The translations under genes were made by a program, and so were the position numbers. Source: Pseudomonas sp. GM49 (lineage in GTDB: Bacteria; Pseudomonadota; Gammaproteobacteria; Pseudomonadales; Pseudomonadaceae). Taken from it: a stretch of DNA of 49,223 nt. Of the stretch, positions 17,521-26,264 are shown piece after piece. Each line of letters opens with the position of its first letter. Position 1 is the stretch's first letter. The notes beneath the pieces are model-generated. The model worked only from the letters and a program-made list of their open reading frames with translations. It did not search any database and had not been told where the DNA came from. The DNA is taken from the NCBI RefSeq assembly GCF_000282355.1, contig NZ_AKJL01000262.1, positions 1-49,223 on the forward strand, read 5' to 3'.

Positions 17521-17970
17521 TCAATACTGATCCTGCCGTGGCAAGCGCTGGGACAATTCATCCAGCAATTTCTGTTCGCGCCTGTCTTCAAACGCCCGTG
17601 CCTCATCGGCATAGCGCTGAACCAGCTTGCGTAAACCTTCGACCCGGGCGAACGCCTGCTGCCAGGTTTCCCGGGCCTTGTTCAGGTTGTTCTGATGCCA
17701 GGCCAGGCTTTGCCGCTGCTGGTCGATGGCCGTACCCAATTGCGCGAGAAAGCCCTGATAACCCAGCAGCCATTGGCCCGAGACGCCGCCACTGCCGCGC
17801 ACGATCCATTGTTCCTGATAGTCGAGACGAAAGGCTTCGAGGTCGGCAAGCTTGCTTTCCGCCAGGCGAACCTGCCCTTGAAAGTGCCCCAGGCGCTGGA
17901 CTGCGGTTTTCTCGGCCTTTTCGGCCATTTCCACCACCGGCGCCAGCCTTCCTGCCCGACTCTGGGCCAT
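17521..17970 (-). CDS. fliJ: Flagellar export protein FliJ
   Basis: FliJ is the central coiled-coil stalk of the export ATPase, linking FliI to FlhA. The 149-residue protein is charged and almost wholly helical, with heptad-like stretches such as EKAEKTAVQRLGHFQGQVRL and FARVEGLRKLVQRYADEARAF. The length matches the family. It starts six bases after the fliI stop and ends the fliE-to-fliJ run. A REP doublet follows. Confidence 0.93.
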   Translation of the reverse strand: MAQSRAGRLAPVVEMAEKAEKTAVQRLGHFQGQVRLAESKLADLEAFRLDYQEQWIVRGSGGVSGQWLLGYQGFLAQLGTAIDQQRQSLAWHQNNLNKARETWQQAFARVEGLRKLVQRYADEARAFEDRREQKLLDELSQRLPRQDQY

Positions 17971-17976
17971 GACGGC

Positions 17977-19344
17977 TTAACCGCCTGCCGCCGGCGCGAA
18001 GATCGAAGCGAGATACGCTTCGCTTTCGCCCAGGCTGATGCTGTCGTTGAGTCCCTGGCGCAGGTACTTGACCAATTGCGGCTGCAGGGAAATCGCCAGG
18101 TCGGTCTCACGGTCGCCGCCCGCGACATAGGCGCCAACACTGATCAGGTCGCGGCTTTGCTGATAACGCGACCACAGTTGCTTGAAGTACTGCGCACGGG
18201 TCATGTGTTCCGGCGATACCACTGCCGGCATGACCCGGCTGATGGACGCCTCGATATCAATGGCCGGGTAATGCCCTTCCTCGGCCAGGCGCCGGGACAA
18301 CACGATGTGCCCGTCGAGCACGCCCCGCGCCGAGTCGGCAATCGGGTCCTGCTGGTCGTCGCCTTCGGACAACACGGTGTAGAACGCGGTGATCGAACCA
18401 CCGCCCTTCTCCGCGTTACCGGCCCGCTCCACCAGTTTCGGCAGCTTGGCGAACACAGATGGCGGATAGCCCTTGGTAGCCGGCGGCTCGCCGATGGCCA
18501 GGGCGATTTCCCGCTGGGCCTGAGCGAATCGGGTCAGGGAATCCATCAGCAACAGAACGTTCTTGCCCTTGTCACGGAAATATTCGGCAATTCGCGTGCA
18601 ATACATGGCGGCGCGCAGACGCATCAGCGGCGCATCGTCCGCCGGGGACGCCACCACCACTGAACGCTTGAGGCCTTCTTCACCGAGAATATGCTCGATG
18701 AATTCCTTGACCTCACGACCCCGCTCACCGATCAGCCCGACGACGATGATGTCGGCCTCGGTGAAGCGCGTCATCATCCCCAGCAACACCGATTTACCCA
18801 CGCCGGTACCGGCAAACAGGCCGAGGCGCTGACCACGACCGACCGTCAACATGCCATTGATGCAACGAATACCGACGTCCAGCGGCTCGCTGATCGGCTC
18901 ACGCTTGAGCGGGTTGATGGTGGGGCCGTCCATCGGCACCCAGTCCTCGGCCTTCATCCCGCCCTTGCCGTCCAGCGCGCGACCGGCGCCATCGAGCACC
19001 CGCCCGAGCATGCTCATGCCCATCGGCAAGCGACCGCTATCCGACAGGGGAACGACCCGAGCGCCAGGGGCGATACCGGCGACACTGCCGACCGGCATCA
19101 GAAAAACCTTGGTGCCGGAAAAGCCCATGACTTCGGCTTCGACCTGCACCGGGTGATAACTGTCGTCGTTGATGACCATGCAACGGCTGCCCATGGCAGC
19201 GCGCAGGCCCTCGGCTTCGAGGGTCAGGCCGACCATGCGCAGCAAGCGGCCCTCAAGGATCGGCGCACCGGCAAGCTCCGTGGCCTCGGCATAACTGCCC
19301 AGGCGCTTGGCGAAACTGGTGCGTTCAAGGCGCATCAGGCGCAT
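17977..19344 (-). CDS. fliI: Flagellum-specific ATP synthase FliI
   Basis: FliI is the hexameric ATPase of flagellar protein export, related to F1-beta. The 455-residue protein has Walker A at 178-185 (AGTGVGKS), the GERGREV motif and Walker B around [18 protein letters not shown]. The second Met at 19335 (MRLERTSF, 452 residues) is an equally plausible start, because neither has a clear ribosome site. The gene begins inside the end of fliH (20-base overlap), suggesting coupled translation with its negative regulator. Confidence 0.96.
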   Translation of the reverse strand: MRLMRLERTSFAKRLGSYAEATELAGAPILEGRLLRMVGLTLEAEGLRAAMGSRCMVINDDSYHPVQVEAEVMGFSGTKVFLMPVGSVAGIAPGARVVPLSDSGRLPMGMSMLGRVLDGAGRALDGKGGMKAEDWVPMDGPTINPLKREPISEPLDVGIRCINGMLTVGRGQRLGLFAGTGVGKSVLLGMMTRFTEADIIVVGLIGERGREVKEFIEHILGEEGLKRSVVVASPADDAPLMRLRAAMYCTRIAEYFRDKGKNVLLLMDSLTRFAQAQREIALAIGEPPATKGYPPSVFAKLPKLVERAGNAEKGGGSITAFYTVLSEGDDQQDPIADSARGVLDGHIVLSRRLAEEGHYPAIDIEASISRVMPAVVSPEHMTRAQYFKQLWSRYQQSRDLISVGAYVAGGDRETDLAISLQPQLVKYLRQGLNDSISLGESEAYLASIFAPAAGG

Positions 19345-20122
19345 CCGGTTCTGGCCCGGTAACCGGTTTGCTGTCGATCGGCAGTTCCAGGCTCAAGTCC
19401 GGCGCGGCCGGGTGCAAGGCTTGTTCGTGCAACTGATCGAACAGCTTGTCCATCACCCGCGCGATGCGGGTTTCAACCGTGGCGTCGATGCGGCTGTGTT
19501 CCGTCTCGACCCGGCAACCGCCGGGCAGCAGCGACTCGTCCTCGACAATGCGCCAGGTTTCCTCATGGCGCTCGCGCAGGACTTTGACCTGTTCGAAATC
19601 CTGCGGATTGATGTACAGCCGTACATTGCCCACGCCCAGCGGCAGGAGCTTGAGGGCTTCACGCATGACATGCTGGATCTGCGTCGAATCGATGGCCAGT
19701 TCGCGCTCAATCACCTGTTTGGTGATGTGCTGCACGAGGTCGACCAATGACTTTTCAATCTGGGTGTCCTGTTCGGCGATGGGCTCGAACAGGTGCGCCA
19801 TCAGTTGCTCCAGACCGGCGATCTTGGCAGCCAGCACTACTTCGGCTTCCTGGCGAACCTTGAGCGTGGTGCTGTGGAAACCTTCTTTCTCGCCCACTGC
19901 GAAGCCTTCGTTGTAGGCTTCCTGGCGAATGCTTTCGAGTTCTTCGAGGGTCAGTGGCTGGACTTCCTCCAGCGGCACTTCCTCCATTTCCGGCGGCTCG
20001 GGTTCAGGTTCCGGTTCCGGCTCGGGTTCCGGCGGGTCGAAACTGGGCAGCGCCCAGGTATCGAAGCCACTGACATCCCTGGCCCGGATCAGGTCAGTGG
20101 GTGCATCATCATTCTTGACCAT
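19325..20122 (-). CDS. fliH: Flagellar export regulator FliH
   Basis: FliH binds and restrains FliI and links it to FliN in the C-ring. The 265-residue protein has a disordered N-terminus with an uninterrupted Pro-Glu repeat (about residues 31-43). A coiled coil follows ([15 protein letters not shown] with the small-residue pattern typical of FliH), then the C-terminal FliI-binding domain ([20 protein letters not shown] onward). It is four bases downstream of fliG and overlaps fliI by 20 bases. Confidence 0.95.
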   Translation of the reverse strand: MVKNDDAPTDLIRARDVSGFDTWALPSFDPPEPEPEPEPEPEPPEMEEVPLEEVQPLTLEELESIRQEAYNEGFAVGEKEGFHSTTLKVRQEAEVVLAAKIAGLEQLMAHLFEPIAEQDTQIEKSLVDLVQHITKQVIERELAIDSTQIQHVMREALKLLPLGVGNVRLYINPQDFEQVKVLRERHEETWRIVEDESLLPGGCRVETEHSRIDATVETRIARVMDKLFDQLHEQALHPAAPDLSLELPIDSKPVTGPEPDAPDAP

Positions 20123-20126
20123 GGTG

Positions 20127-21146
20127 TTAGATCATTTCCTCGCCGCCCTTGCCGCCGAGAACGATTTCTCCGGCTTCGGCCATACGGCGGGCGATGGTGA
20201 GGATTTCCTTCTGCGCGGTTTCCACGTCGCTGACGCGCACCGGGCCCTTGGCTTCCAGGTCGTCGCGCAACAGTTCGGCCGCACGCTTGGACATGTTCTT
20301 GAAGATCTTCTCCTTGACGCCTTCGTCCGACCCCTTGAGGGCCAGTACCAGTACATCGGAGGACACCTCGCGGAGCAGCGCCTGGATGCCGCGGTCGTCG
20401 ACATCGGCCAGGTTGTTGAAGACGAACATGAGGTCTTCGATCTGACCCGACAGGTCTTCGTCGACTTCGCGGATCGAGTCCATCAACTGGCCTTCGATCG
20501 AGCTGTCGAGGAAGTTCATGATGTCCGCCGCACGCTTGATGCCACCCAGGGTGGTGCGCGAGGCATTCGAATTGCCGGAGAACTGTTTCTCGAGAATCTG
20601 GTTGAGTTCTTTCAGGGCCGCTGGCTGTACGGTGTTCAGCGAGGAGACCCGCAGGATGATGTCCAGTCGAACCTTGTGGTCGAAGTTGCCAAGTACTTCA
20701 CCGGCCTGGTCCGGATCAAGATACGCCACCACGATCGCCTGGATCTGCGGGTGCTCATATCGGATCACATCGGCGACGGCGCGCGGTTCCATCCACTTCA
20801 GGCTGTCGAGGCCGCTGGTGTTGCCACCGAGCAGGATGCGGTCGATCAGGCCGTTGGCCTTGTCTTCGCCCAAAGCCTGGGTGAGCATTTTGCGCACATA
20901 GTCGTCGGAGCCGACACCCAGGCCGGTCTGGTCGCCGACGATATCGACGAACTCGCTCATCACCTGCTGGACCTGCTCGCGGTGCACATTCCCCATCTGG
21001 GCCATGGCCACACCCACGCGCTGAACCTCTTTCGGGCCCATGTGGCGCAGCACCTGGGCCGCGTCGGTGGAGCCCAGGGACAGCAACAGGATGGCGGCCT
21101 TGTCGACCTTGGACAGTTTGGCGGCAACGGCTCGGTTATCACTCAT
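20127..21146 (-). CDS. fliG: Flagellar motor switch protein FliG
   Basis: FliG is the C-ring protein that contacts the stator and generates torque. The 339-residue protein has an N-terminal FliF-binding domain, a middle domain with the conserved RYEHPQIQAIVVAYLDPDQA segment, and a C-terminal torque domain with the charged helix DIMNFLDSSIEGQLMDSIRE and LMFVFNNLADVDDRG. Its start overlaps the fliF stop by eight bases. Confidence 0.97.
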   Translation of the reverse strand: MSDNRAVAAKLSKVDKAAILLLSLGSTDAAQVLRHMGPKEVQRVGVAMAQMGNVHREQVQQVMSEFVDIVGDQTGLGVGSDDYVRKMLTQALGEDKANGLIDRILLGGNTSGLDSLKWMEPRAVADVIRYEHPQIQAIVVAYLDPDQAGEVLGNFDHKVRLDIILRVSSLNTVQPAALKELNQILEKQFSGNSNASRTTLGGIKRAADIMNFLDSSIEGQLMDSIREVDEDLSGQIEDLMFVFNNLADVDDRGIQALLREVSSDVLVLALKGSDEGVKEKIFKNMSKRAAELLRDDLEAKGPVRVSDVETAQKEILTIARRMAEAGEIVLGGKGGEEMI

Positions 21147-22926
21147 CTGCGTTAATCCACTCTTTCACGACCTGGGCCACACGACCCGGATCTTCTGCCA
21201 CCAGACTCTTGATTGCGTTCAACTGAGCGTCATAGCCTTCGCTCGGGCTCGGCAGCAGAATGCTTTGCGGGCCGCCGAGGCTGACGCGGTCGTTGGCCAA
21301 CTCGCCATCCAGACCGCCCATGCCGCCCAACTCGACGTCACTACCGATACCAGCCAACTGCTTGCCTTTTCCGCCACCGGTGATGTTGTTGAGCACCGGA
21401 CGCAGCACGCCGAACACCAGCACCAGGATGAACAGCACACCCAGCACTTGCTTGACGATGTCCCAGAACCACGGCTGGGAGTAGAACGGAATATCGGCAA
21501 TCACTTCACCACGCTCGGCGGAGAACGGCATGTTGATCACGCTGACACTGTCACCACGGCTGGCATCGAAGCCGACCGCATCCTGAACCAGACGAGTGAA
21601 GCGCGCCAATTCATCGGCGCTCCACGGCGCACGGGTGGTTTCGCCATTGGCCGGGTTGATCTTGACCTGGTCATCAACGACGACCGACACCGACAGGCGA
21701 TTCAATCGCCCCTGTTGCTGTTTGGTATGGCTGATGGAACGATCGAGCTCGAAGTTCCTGGTCGATTGTTGGCGCTTGTCCGCCGGGTACGGTGCGAGCA
21801 TTGGCTGACCGGTGGCCGGGTCCATGATTTGCTGGCCGTTGGCATCGATCAGCGGCTGGCCTGGCTGCACCATGCCGGCCGACGCGGTGGCGCCACCGGT
21901 GGTTTGTGGCGCGGAAGCCGGCGACGGTGGCTGGTTGCTCAACGCCCCTGGCACACCTTGCGGGCCGTTGCTGGCGGTACGCTGTTCGTTGACCGACTGT
22001 TCGCTGCGCAGGGCAGGCTGGTCCGGATTGAACTGCTCGGAAGTCGACTCGACGGCGCTGAAGTCCACGTCGGCAGAGACTTCGGCCTTGTAACGATCGT
22101 TGCCCAACACCGGCTGCAGGATGTTGTGCACACGCTGGGTGAGCATGCTTTCCATGCGACGGCTGTAGTCGAACTGCTTGCCGGCCATGGTCAGTTCGGA
22201 GTTTTCCGCCTGATCCGAGAGCAGGTTGCCCTTCTGGTCGACGACAGTGATCTGCGACTTGCTGAGTTCGGGAACGCTGGTCGCCACCAGGTTGATGATG
22301 GCCACGACCTGGCCTGGTTCGAGGGAGCGACCGGAATAGAGTTCAACCAGGACCGAAGCGCTGGGCTTGCGTTCGTCGCGCACGAACACCGAACTTTTCG
22401 GGATCGCCAGGTGCACGCGGGCACCCTTGACGTTGTTCAGGCTGGAAATGGTGCGGGCCAGTTCGCCTTCGAGGCCGCGACGATAACGCGTAGCCTCCAT
22501 GAACTGACTGGTGCCCAACCCCTGTTCCTTGTCGAGGATTTCAAAACCGATGTTGCCATCGCTGGGAGTGACACCAGCAGCCGCGAGCTTGAGCCGCGCA
22601 CGGGACAGGTCATCGGCCTTGACCAGCAAGGCACCGGAGTTGGGTTCGACGGTGTACGGGATATCGGCGGAGGCCAGGGTATCCATGACCTGCTTGGCGT
22701 CCATGCCGGCAAGGCTGCCGTACAGAGGCCGGTAGTCCGGCTGTTGAGACCACAACACCACGGCAAAACCAATCGCCACGCTCGCAGCCAGGCCGACCAA
22801 CAGGCCCACCTGACGCAACATGGTCATCTCGGAGAGGTTTTCCAGGAAGGACAATCCGAACAGCGGCGGCTTGCCGTCTATCAGAGTGGCCTTGGCCGGA
22901 ACGTTATCGGCGACTGCTTCTGCCAT
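21139..22926 (-). CDS. fliF: Flagellar MS-ring protein FliF
   Basis: FliF forms the membrane-supramembrane ring on which the flagellum is built. The 595-residue protein has two membrane helices, at about 39-59 (VGLLVGLAASVAIGFAVVLW) and 490-509 (VLGVLFILVLVFGVLRPVL). They flank a large periplasmic region with ring-building motifs and a Pro/Ser/Gly-rich segment (about 300-345). The acidic C-terminal tail (about 575-595) is the FliG-binding part. It lies 16 bases downstream of fliE. Confidence 0.97.
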   Translation of the reverse strand: MAEAVADNVPAKATLIDGKPPLFGLSFLENLSEMTMLRQVGLLVGLAASVAIGFAVVLWSQQPDYRPLYGSLAGMDAKQVMDTLASADIPYTVEPNSGALLVKADDLSRARLKLAAAGVTPSDGNIGFEILDKEQGLGTSQFMEATRYRRGLEGELARTISSLNNVKGARVHLAIPKSSVFVRDERKPSASVLVELYSGRSLEPGQVVAIINLVATSVPELSKSQITVVDQKGNLLSDQAENSELTMAGKQFDYSRRMESMLTQRVHNILQPVLGNDRYKAEVSADVDFSAVESTSEQFNPDQPALRSEQSVNEQRTASNGPQGVPGALSNQPPSPASAPQTTGGATASAGMVQPGQPLIDANGQQIMDPATGQPMLAPYPADKRQQSTRNFELDRSISHTKQQQGRLNRLSVSVVVDDQVKINPANGETTRAPWSADELARFTRLVQDAVGFDASRGDSVSVINMPFSAERGEVIADIPFYSQPWFWDIVKQVLGVLFILVLVFGVLRPVLNNITGGGKGKQLAGIGSDVELGGMGGLDGELANDRVSLGGPQSILLPSPSEGYDAQLNAIKSLVAEDPGRVAQVVKEWINADE

Positions 22927-22942
22927 GACTCAATCTCGTCCT

Positions 22943-23269
22943 TTAAACCGGCATCTGCATGATGTCTTGGTAGGCCTGAACCAGCTTGTTGCGCACCTGG
23001 GTCAACGCCTGGAATGACACACTGGCCTTCTGCGAGGAAATCATCACGTCTGTCAGGTCGACGCCGCTTTTGCCGATTTCGAAGGCACTGGCCAATTGAG
23101 TGGAAGCCTGTTGGGTGTCGTTCACTTTATTGACGGCCTGACCGAGCATGTCGGAAAAGCTGCTGCCCGACACTTCAGGGACGGCAGCCGACTTCGGCGC
23201 AGACATGGCATCCATCTGCATGGCGCGCATATCCAGCATCAACCGATTGAATTCAATACCTTGGCTCAT
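22943..23269 (-). CDS. fliE: Flagellar hook-basal body protein FliE
   Basis: FliE joins the MS ring to the proximal rod and is one of the first exported subunits. I chose the ATG at 23269 ([14 protein letters not shown], 108 residues), preceded by AGAGAGAC. Twelve further in-frame residues upstream are not family-like. The conserved C-terminal portion [20 protein letters not shown] and [17 protein letters not shown] is present. It heads the fliE-F-G-H-I-J run and has a sigma-54 promoter of perfect consensus at 23329-23344. Confidence 0.95.
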   Translation of the reverse strand: MSQGIEFNRLMLDMRAMQMDAMSAPKSAAVPEVSGSSFSDMLGQAVNKVNDTQQASTQLASAFEIGKSGVDLTDVMISSQKASVSFQALTQVRNKLVQAYQDIMQMPV

Positions 23270-23301
23270 GGTCTCTCTCTTTGACGACCCGCAATTTTTT
23301 G

Positions 23302-23327
23302 ACACTCACTCGGCGGGTAGTGAGTGT
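23302..23327. repeat. Inverted repeat across the predicted fliE transcription start
   Basis: ACACTCACT and AGTGAGTGT form a perfect 9-base inverted repeat with an 8-base loop. The predicted start site of the adjacent sigma-54 promoter (near 23318) falls inside it. It could be an operator or a leader hairpin. Confidence 0.6.
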
Positions 23328-23328
23328 T

Positions 23329-23344
23329 AGCAACAAGGGTGCCA
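23329..23344 (-). promoter_or_regulatory. Sigma-54 type promoter of fliE
   Basis: On the minus strand it reads TGGCACCCTTGTTGCT, a full match to TGGCAC-N5-TTGCT with GG-N10-GC spacing. The predicted leader to the fliE ATG is about 49 bases. This is the best sigma-54 element in the window. Confidence 0.9.
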
Positions 23345-23398
23345 GCTCCATGGCCTCTCTGAATAAAAGCCCTTCCCAGACTCTGATCCCAACGCAAC

Positions 23399-23503
23399 TC
23401 TGTAGGAGCGAGCCTGCTCGCGATGGACCCAGGAGCGACGCGTTTATCCTGCAACTGCGCGTTATCGTTAACGACCATCGCGAGCAGGCTCGCTCCTACA
23501 GGG
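23399..23503. repeat. REP doublet (REPIN) between fliE and fleR
   Basis: Inverted copies with core GGAGCGAGCCTGCTCGCG lie at 23400-23424 and 23477-23502, with about 52 bases between them. It is the same sequence class as the doublet at 7708. It starts 20 bases before the fleR stop codon and lies upstream of the fliE promoter. Confidence 0.9.
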
Positions 23504-23522
23504 CCCAGGCGCAGGCTAGCGG

Positions 23523-24908
23523 TCAGGTCGCGAACAAAAAGGCTTCCACATCCATTCCGGCATCGCGCATCTGCGCCAGCTTGTAGCGCAGGGTCCGCGG
23601 GCTGATGCCCAGGCGCTCGGCCGCCTCTTTACGGCGACCGCGCTCCGCGCGCAGGGTATCGATGATCATCTGGAACTCACGGCGACGCAGGTCATCCCCC
23701 AGCGCACCGACCGACTCGGACTCGACTTCCACAGGACGCACCGAAGCCTGCGCCAATGCCGGCAATGGCGCGCAAGTCACCGACCCGGCCAAGCAGAAAT
23801 CCTGTGGCTGGATCAAGCCACCCTGCTGCAGAATCAGCGCACGCTGAATCGCGTTGTCCAGTTCGCGCACGTTACCCGGCCATGGATAACCGATCAGGCA
23901 CGCCTGGGCCTCGGGCGACAATCTGGCAGCCGCATGCTTCATTTTATTGACGTGTTTGGCCAGCAGACGCTCGGCCAGCGGCAGGATGTCGGCGGTGCGC
24001 TCGCGCAATGGACGCCAGGCCAGGGGAAACACCGACAGGCGATAATAGAGATCTTCGCGGAAGCGCCCCGCCGCCACCTCCCCCGCCAGGTCGCGATTGG
24101 TGGTTGCGACCACGCGAATATCCAGTGCGATCGGTTTGCGCGCCCCAACCCTTTCGACCTCGCGCTCTTGCAGCACGCGCAGCAATTTGGCCTGGAGCCC
24201 CAGGGGCATTTCGGAAATTTCGTCGAGCAGGAGGGTGCCGCCGTCGGCCTGCTCGAACTTGCCGGCTTGCGCGGCAATCGCGCCGGTGAAGGAGCCCTTC
24301 TCATGACCGAACAAGGTCGCTTCGAGCATGTTGTCCGGGATCGCCGCGCAGTTGATCGCAATGAACGGCTGGCTGGCGCGAGGAGAATGCTGATGGATGT
24401 AACGCGCCAGCACTTCCTTGCCCGTGCCCGACTCGCCCGAGATCAACACCGTGGAATCGCTGCGTGCGACCCGCGCCGCCAGTTCGAGCAACTGCGCGCT
24501 GGCTGGCTCGAAGGCTACCGGCCCCTCACCCTCGGCCAGACCAGGATTGCCCAGGGCATGACGCGCCACCAGATCGAGCAACGCCTTGGGCTCGAATGGC
24601 TTGACCAGATAATCCGCGGCGCCCTGGCGCATCGCATCGACCGCACGTTCGACCGCACCGTGAGCCGTCATCAACAACACCGGCAATTGCGGCTGCCGCG
24701 CTCGCAGCATGCCCAGCAACTGGTGGCCGTCCATGCCCGGCATGTTGACGTCGCTGACCACCAGGCTGAAGGCCTCGGCGCCAACGGCAACCAACGCCTC
24801 TTGCGCCGACCCCACCGCCTTGTAATCGTGTCCCGCGAGCAATAGCGTATCGGCCAGTGCCTCGCGCAATGCACGGTCGTCCTCAACCAGCAGAACCTTG
24901 ATACCCAT
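23523..24908 (-). CDS. fleR: Sigma-54 response regulator FleR
   Basis: FleR activates mid-stage flagellar genes with RpoN after phosphorylation by FleS. The 461-residue protein has a receiver (Asp10/Asp11, phospho-acceptor Asp53 in VVSDVNMPGMDG). Its AAA+ domain has Walker A GESGTGKE, the sigma-54 contact motif GAFTGA and arginine-finger region. The C-terminal Fis-type helix-turn-helix is KEAAERLGISPRTLRYKLAQ. The ATG at 24908 (MGIKVLLVEDD) is used because GGAG lies just upstream, overlapping the fleS stop region. Nineteen further in-frame codons overlay the end of fleS. Confidence 0.95.
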   Translation of the reverse strand: MGIKVLLVEDDRALREALADTLLLAGHDYKAVGSAQEALVAVGAEAFSLVVSDVNMPGMDGHQLLGMLRARQPQLPVLLMTAHGAVERAVDAMRQGAADYLVKPFEPKALLDLVARHALGNPGLAEGEGPVAFEPASAQLLELAARVARSDSTVLISGESGTGKEVLARYIHQHSPRASQPFIAINCAAIPDNMLEATLFGHEKGSFTGAIAAQAGKFEQADGGTLLLDEISEMPLGLQAKLLRVLQEREVERVGARKPIALDIRVVATTNRDLAGEVAAGRFREDLYYRLSVFPLAWRPLRERTADILPLAERLLAKHVNKMKHAAARLSPEAQACLIGYPWPGNVRELDNAIQRALILQQGGLIQPQDFCLAGSVTCAPLPALAQASVRPVEVESESVGALGDDLRRREFQMIIDTLRAERGRRKEAAERLGISPRTLRYKLAQMRDAGMDVEAFLFAT

Positions 24909-24913
24909 CAGTG

Positions 24914-26137
24914 TCACTCCGCTCCTTGAGCGTTGCTGAACAACGGCAGGATCACCTGCGCGCAAGTGCCGCGACCGAGCCGCGAACGCAACTGCAATTC
25001 TCCCTGATGAGCACGCGCCACCGCCTTGACCACGGTCAGGCCAAGCCCCGTGCCGGTGGTCTTGGTGGTAAAAAAGGGTTCGCCCAATCGCGCCAGAACG
25101 GCGGCATCGATACCCGAGCCACTGTCACTGACGCACAGGCGCAGGTTGTTGCCGCGGGTGTAGAGATGAATCTTGAGGCGCAATTGACCGGCACTGGCCT
25201 GGATGGCGTTTTCGATCAGGTTGAGGATCGCGCCGACCAGCGTATCGCGATTGCACAGCAACTCCCCCGAATGACTGTCGCACTGCCAGCGGATCGGCAG
25301 ATCCTGCACGTGGGTCAGCGCTGCCGCTTGCAACGACTGCATCAATTGACCGGGCGTCACGCGGTCGGTCAGTGGCAACTCGCCCCGGGCGAACACCAGC
25401 ATGTCGCGCACCTGGTGCTCCAGCTCGTGCAGGCGCTCCTTGAGGCGCCCGGCAAAACGCTGCCGGGTAGCGACCGGCAGCGCTTGCTCGGTCAAATGAC
25501 TGGCGTACAGCAACGCGGCGGACAACGGCGTACGTATCTGATGAGCCAACGAAGCAACCATGCGCCCCAGCGACGACAGACGCTCATGGCGGGCCAGTTG
25601 ATCCTGCAGATGGCGGGTTTCAGTCAGGTCGTTGAGCAACACCAACTGGCCGGGCTCGGCGTCCAGCGAGCGCGTGGCGATCGACAGACGCCGACCATCC
25701 TTGAGGGAGACTTCATGACCATCGTCTTCGCGAGGCGCAAAACAGCGGGCAATGACGTGACGCCACAATTCACCTTCCAGCGGCAGCCCCAGCAACTCGC
25801 ACGCCGCCGGATTGGCTTCGCGCACGATGCCCTGGGCGTCTATGACGATGACACCACCGGGTAACAGATCGAGGAGGTTTTGCAGGCGGTTGGCCAGGCG
25901 CTCTTTTTCCGCCAGCTCCTGCATGCGCTGAGCGCTGACCACCGCCAATTCACCCTTGAGCTCGGTGACCCGGGCTTCAAGCATGCTGTAGGAGTCGGTC
26001 AACTGGCTCGACATCTGATTGAACAGCGCGAATGCCTGCTCAAGGCCAAGCCGGCTCGCCTGCTCTACGGACGACGGTTGCCGCGAAGCATCCCCAAAAG
26101 CATCTGAGGCAGGAGATATCTGGGCGGATGGGGGCAT
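24914..26137 (-). CDS. fleS: Flagellar sensor histidine kinase FleS
   Basis: FleS is the kinase partner of FleR. The 407-residue protein has no membrane helix and is therefore cytoplasmic. It has a coiled-coil N-terminus, a PAS domain (about 85-175, LLDLLPGGVIVIDAQG), the phospho-acceptor His199 in SLAHQIRTPLSA, and an ATP-binding domain with NLIENAIQ, DSGSGID and GTGLGLTVV. It ends five bases before the fleR start and has its own sigma-54 promoter at 26191-26206. Confidence 0.95.
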   Translation of the reverse strand: MPPSAQISPASDAFGDASRQPSSVEQASRLGLEQAFALFNQMSSQLTDSYSMLEARVTELKGELAVVSAQRMQELAEKERLANRLQNLLDLLPGGVIVIDAQGIVREANPAACELLGLPLEGELWRHVIARCFAPREDDGHEVSLKDGRRLSIATRSLDAEPGQLVLLNDLTETRHLQDQLARHERLSSLGRMVASLAHQIRTPLSAALLYASHLTEQALPVATRQRFAGRLKERLHELEHQVRDMLVFARGELPLTDRVTPGQLMQSLQAAALTHVQDLPIRWQCDSHSGELLCNRDTLVGAILNLIENAIQASAGQLRLKIHLYTRGNNLRLCVSDSGSGIDAAVLARLGEPFFTTKTTGTGLGLTVVKAVARAHQGELQLRSRLGRGTCAQVILPLFSNAQGAE

Positions 26138-26190
26138 CGTGTTCTCTCGCTTGGCTGACCGTCAGTGAAACGGAACGTTGCGAGGGACGT

Positions 26191-26206
26191 AGCAATACCC
26201 GTGCCT
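26191..26206 (-). promoter_or_regulatory. Sigma-54 type promoter of fleS-fleR
   Basis: On the minus strand it reads AGGCACGGGTATTGCT, one mismatch from TGGCAC-N5-TTGCT with GG-N10-GC spacing. The predicted leader to fleS is about 43 bases. FleQ dependence is the known arrangement in P. aeruginosa and inferred here. Confidence 0.85.
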
Positions 26207-26239
26207 AAAAAAAACTTCTTATAAATGAATGGATTGGAA

Positions 26240-26264
26240 AACAGGCGTCAATCATCCGCCTGTT
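26240..26264 (-). terminator. Possible terminator overlapping the fleQ stop
   Basis: AACAGGCG and CGCCTGTT form an 8-base inverted repeat with a 9-base loop. On the minus strand it is followed by only TTCC, a poor T tract, so termination may be partial. Confidence 0.45.

Noticed and set aside
21040..22962. A 640-codon open frame on the plus strand opposite fliF
   Set aside because: It mirrors fliF almost exactly and has no ribosome site or family motifs.
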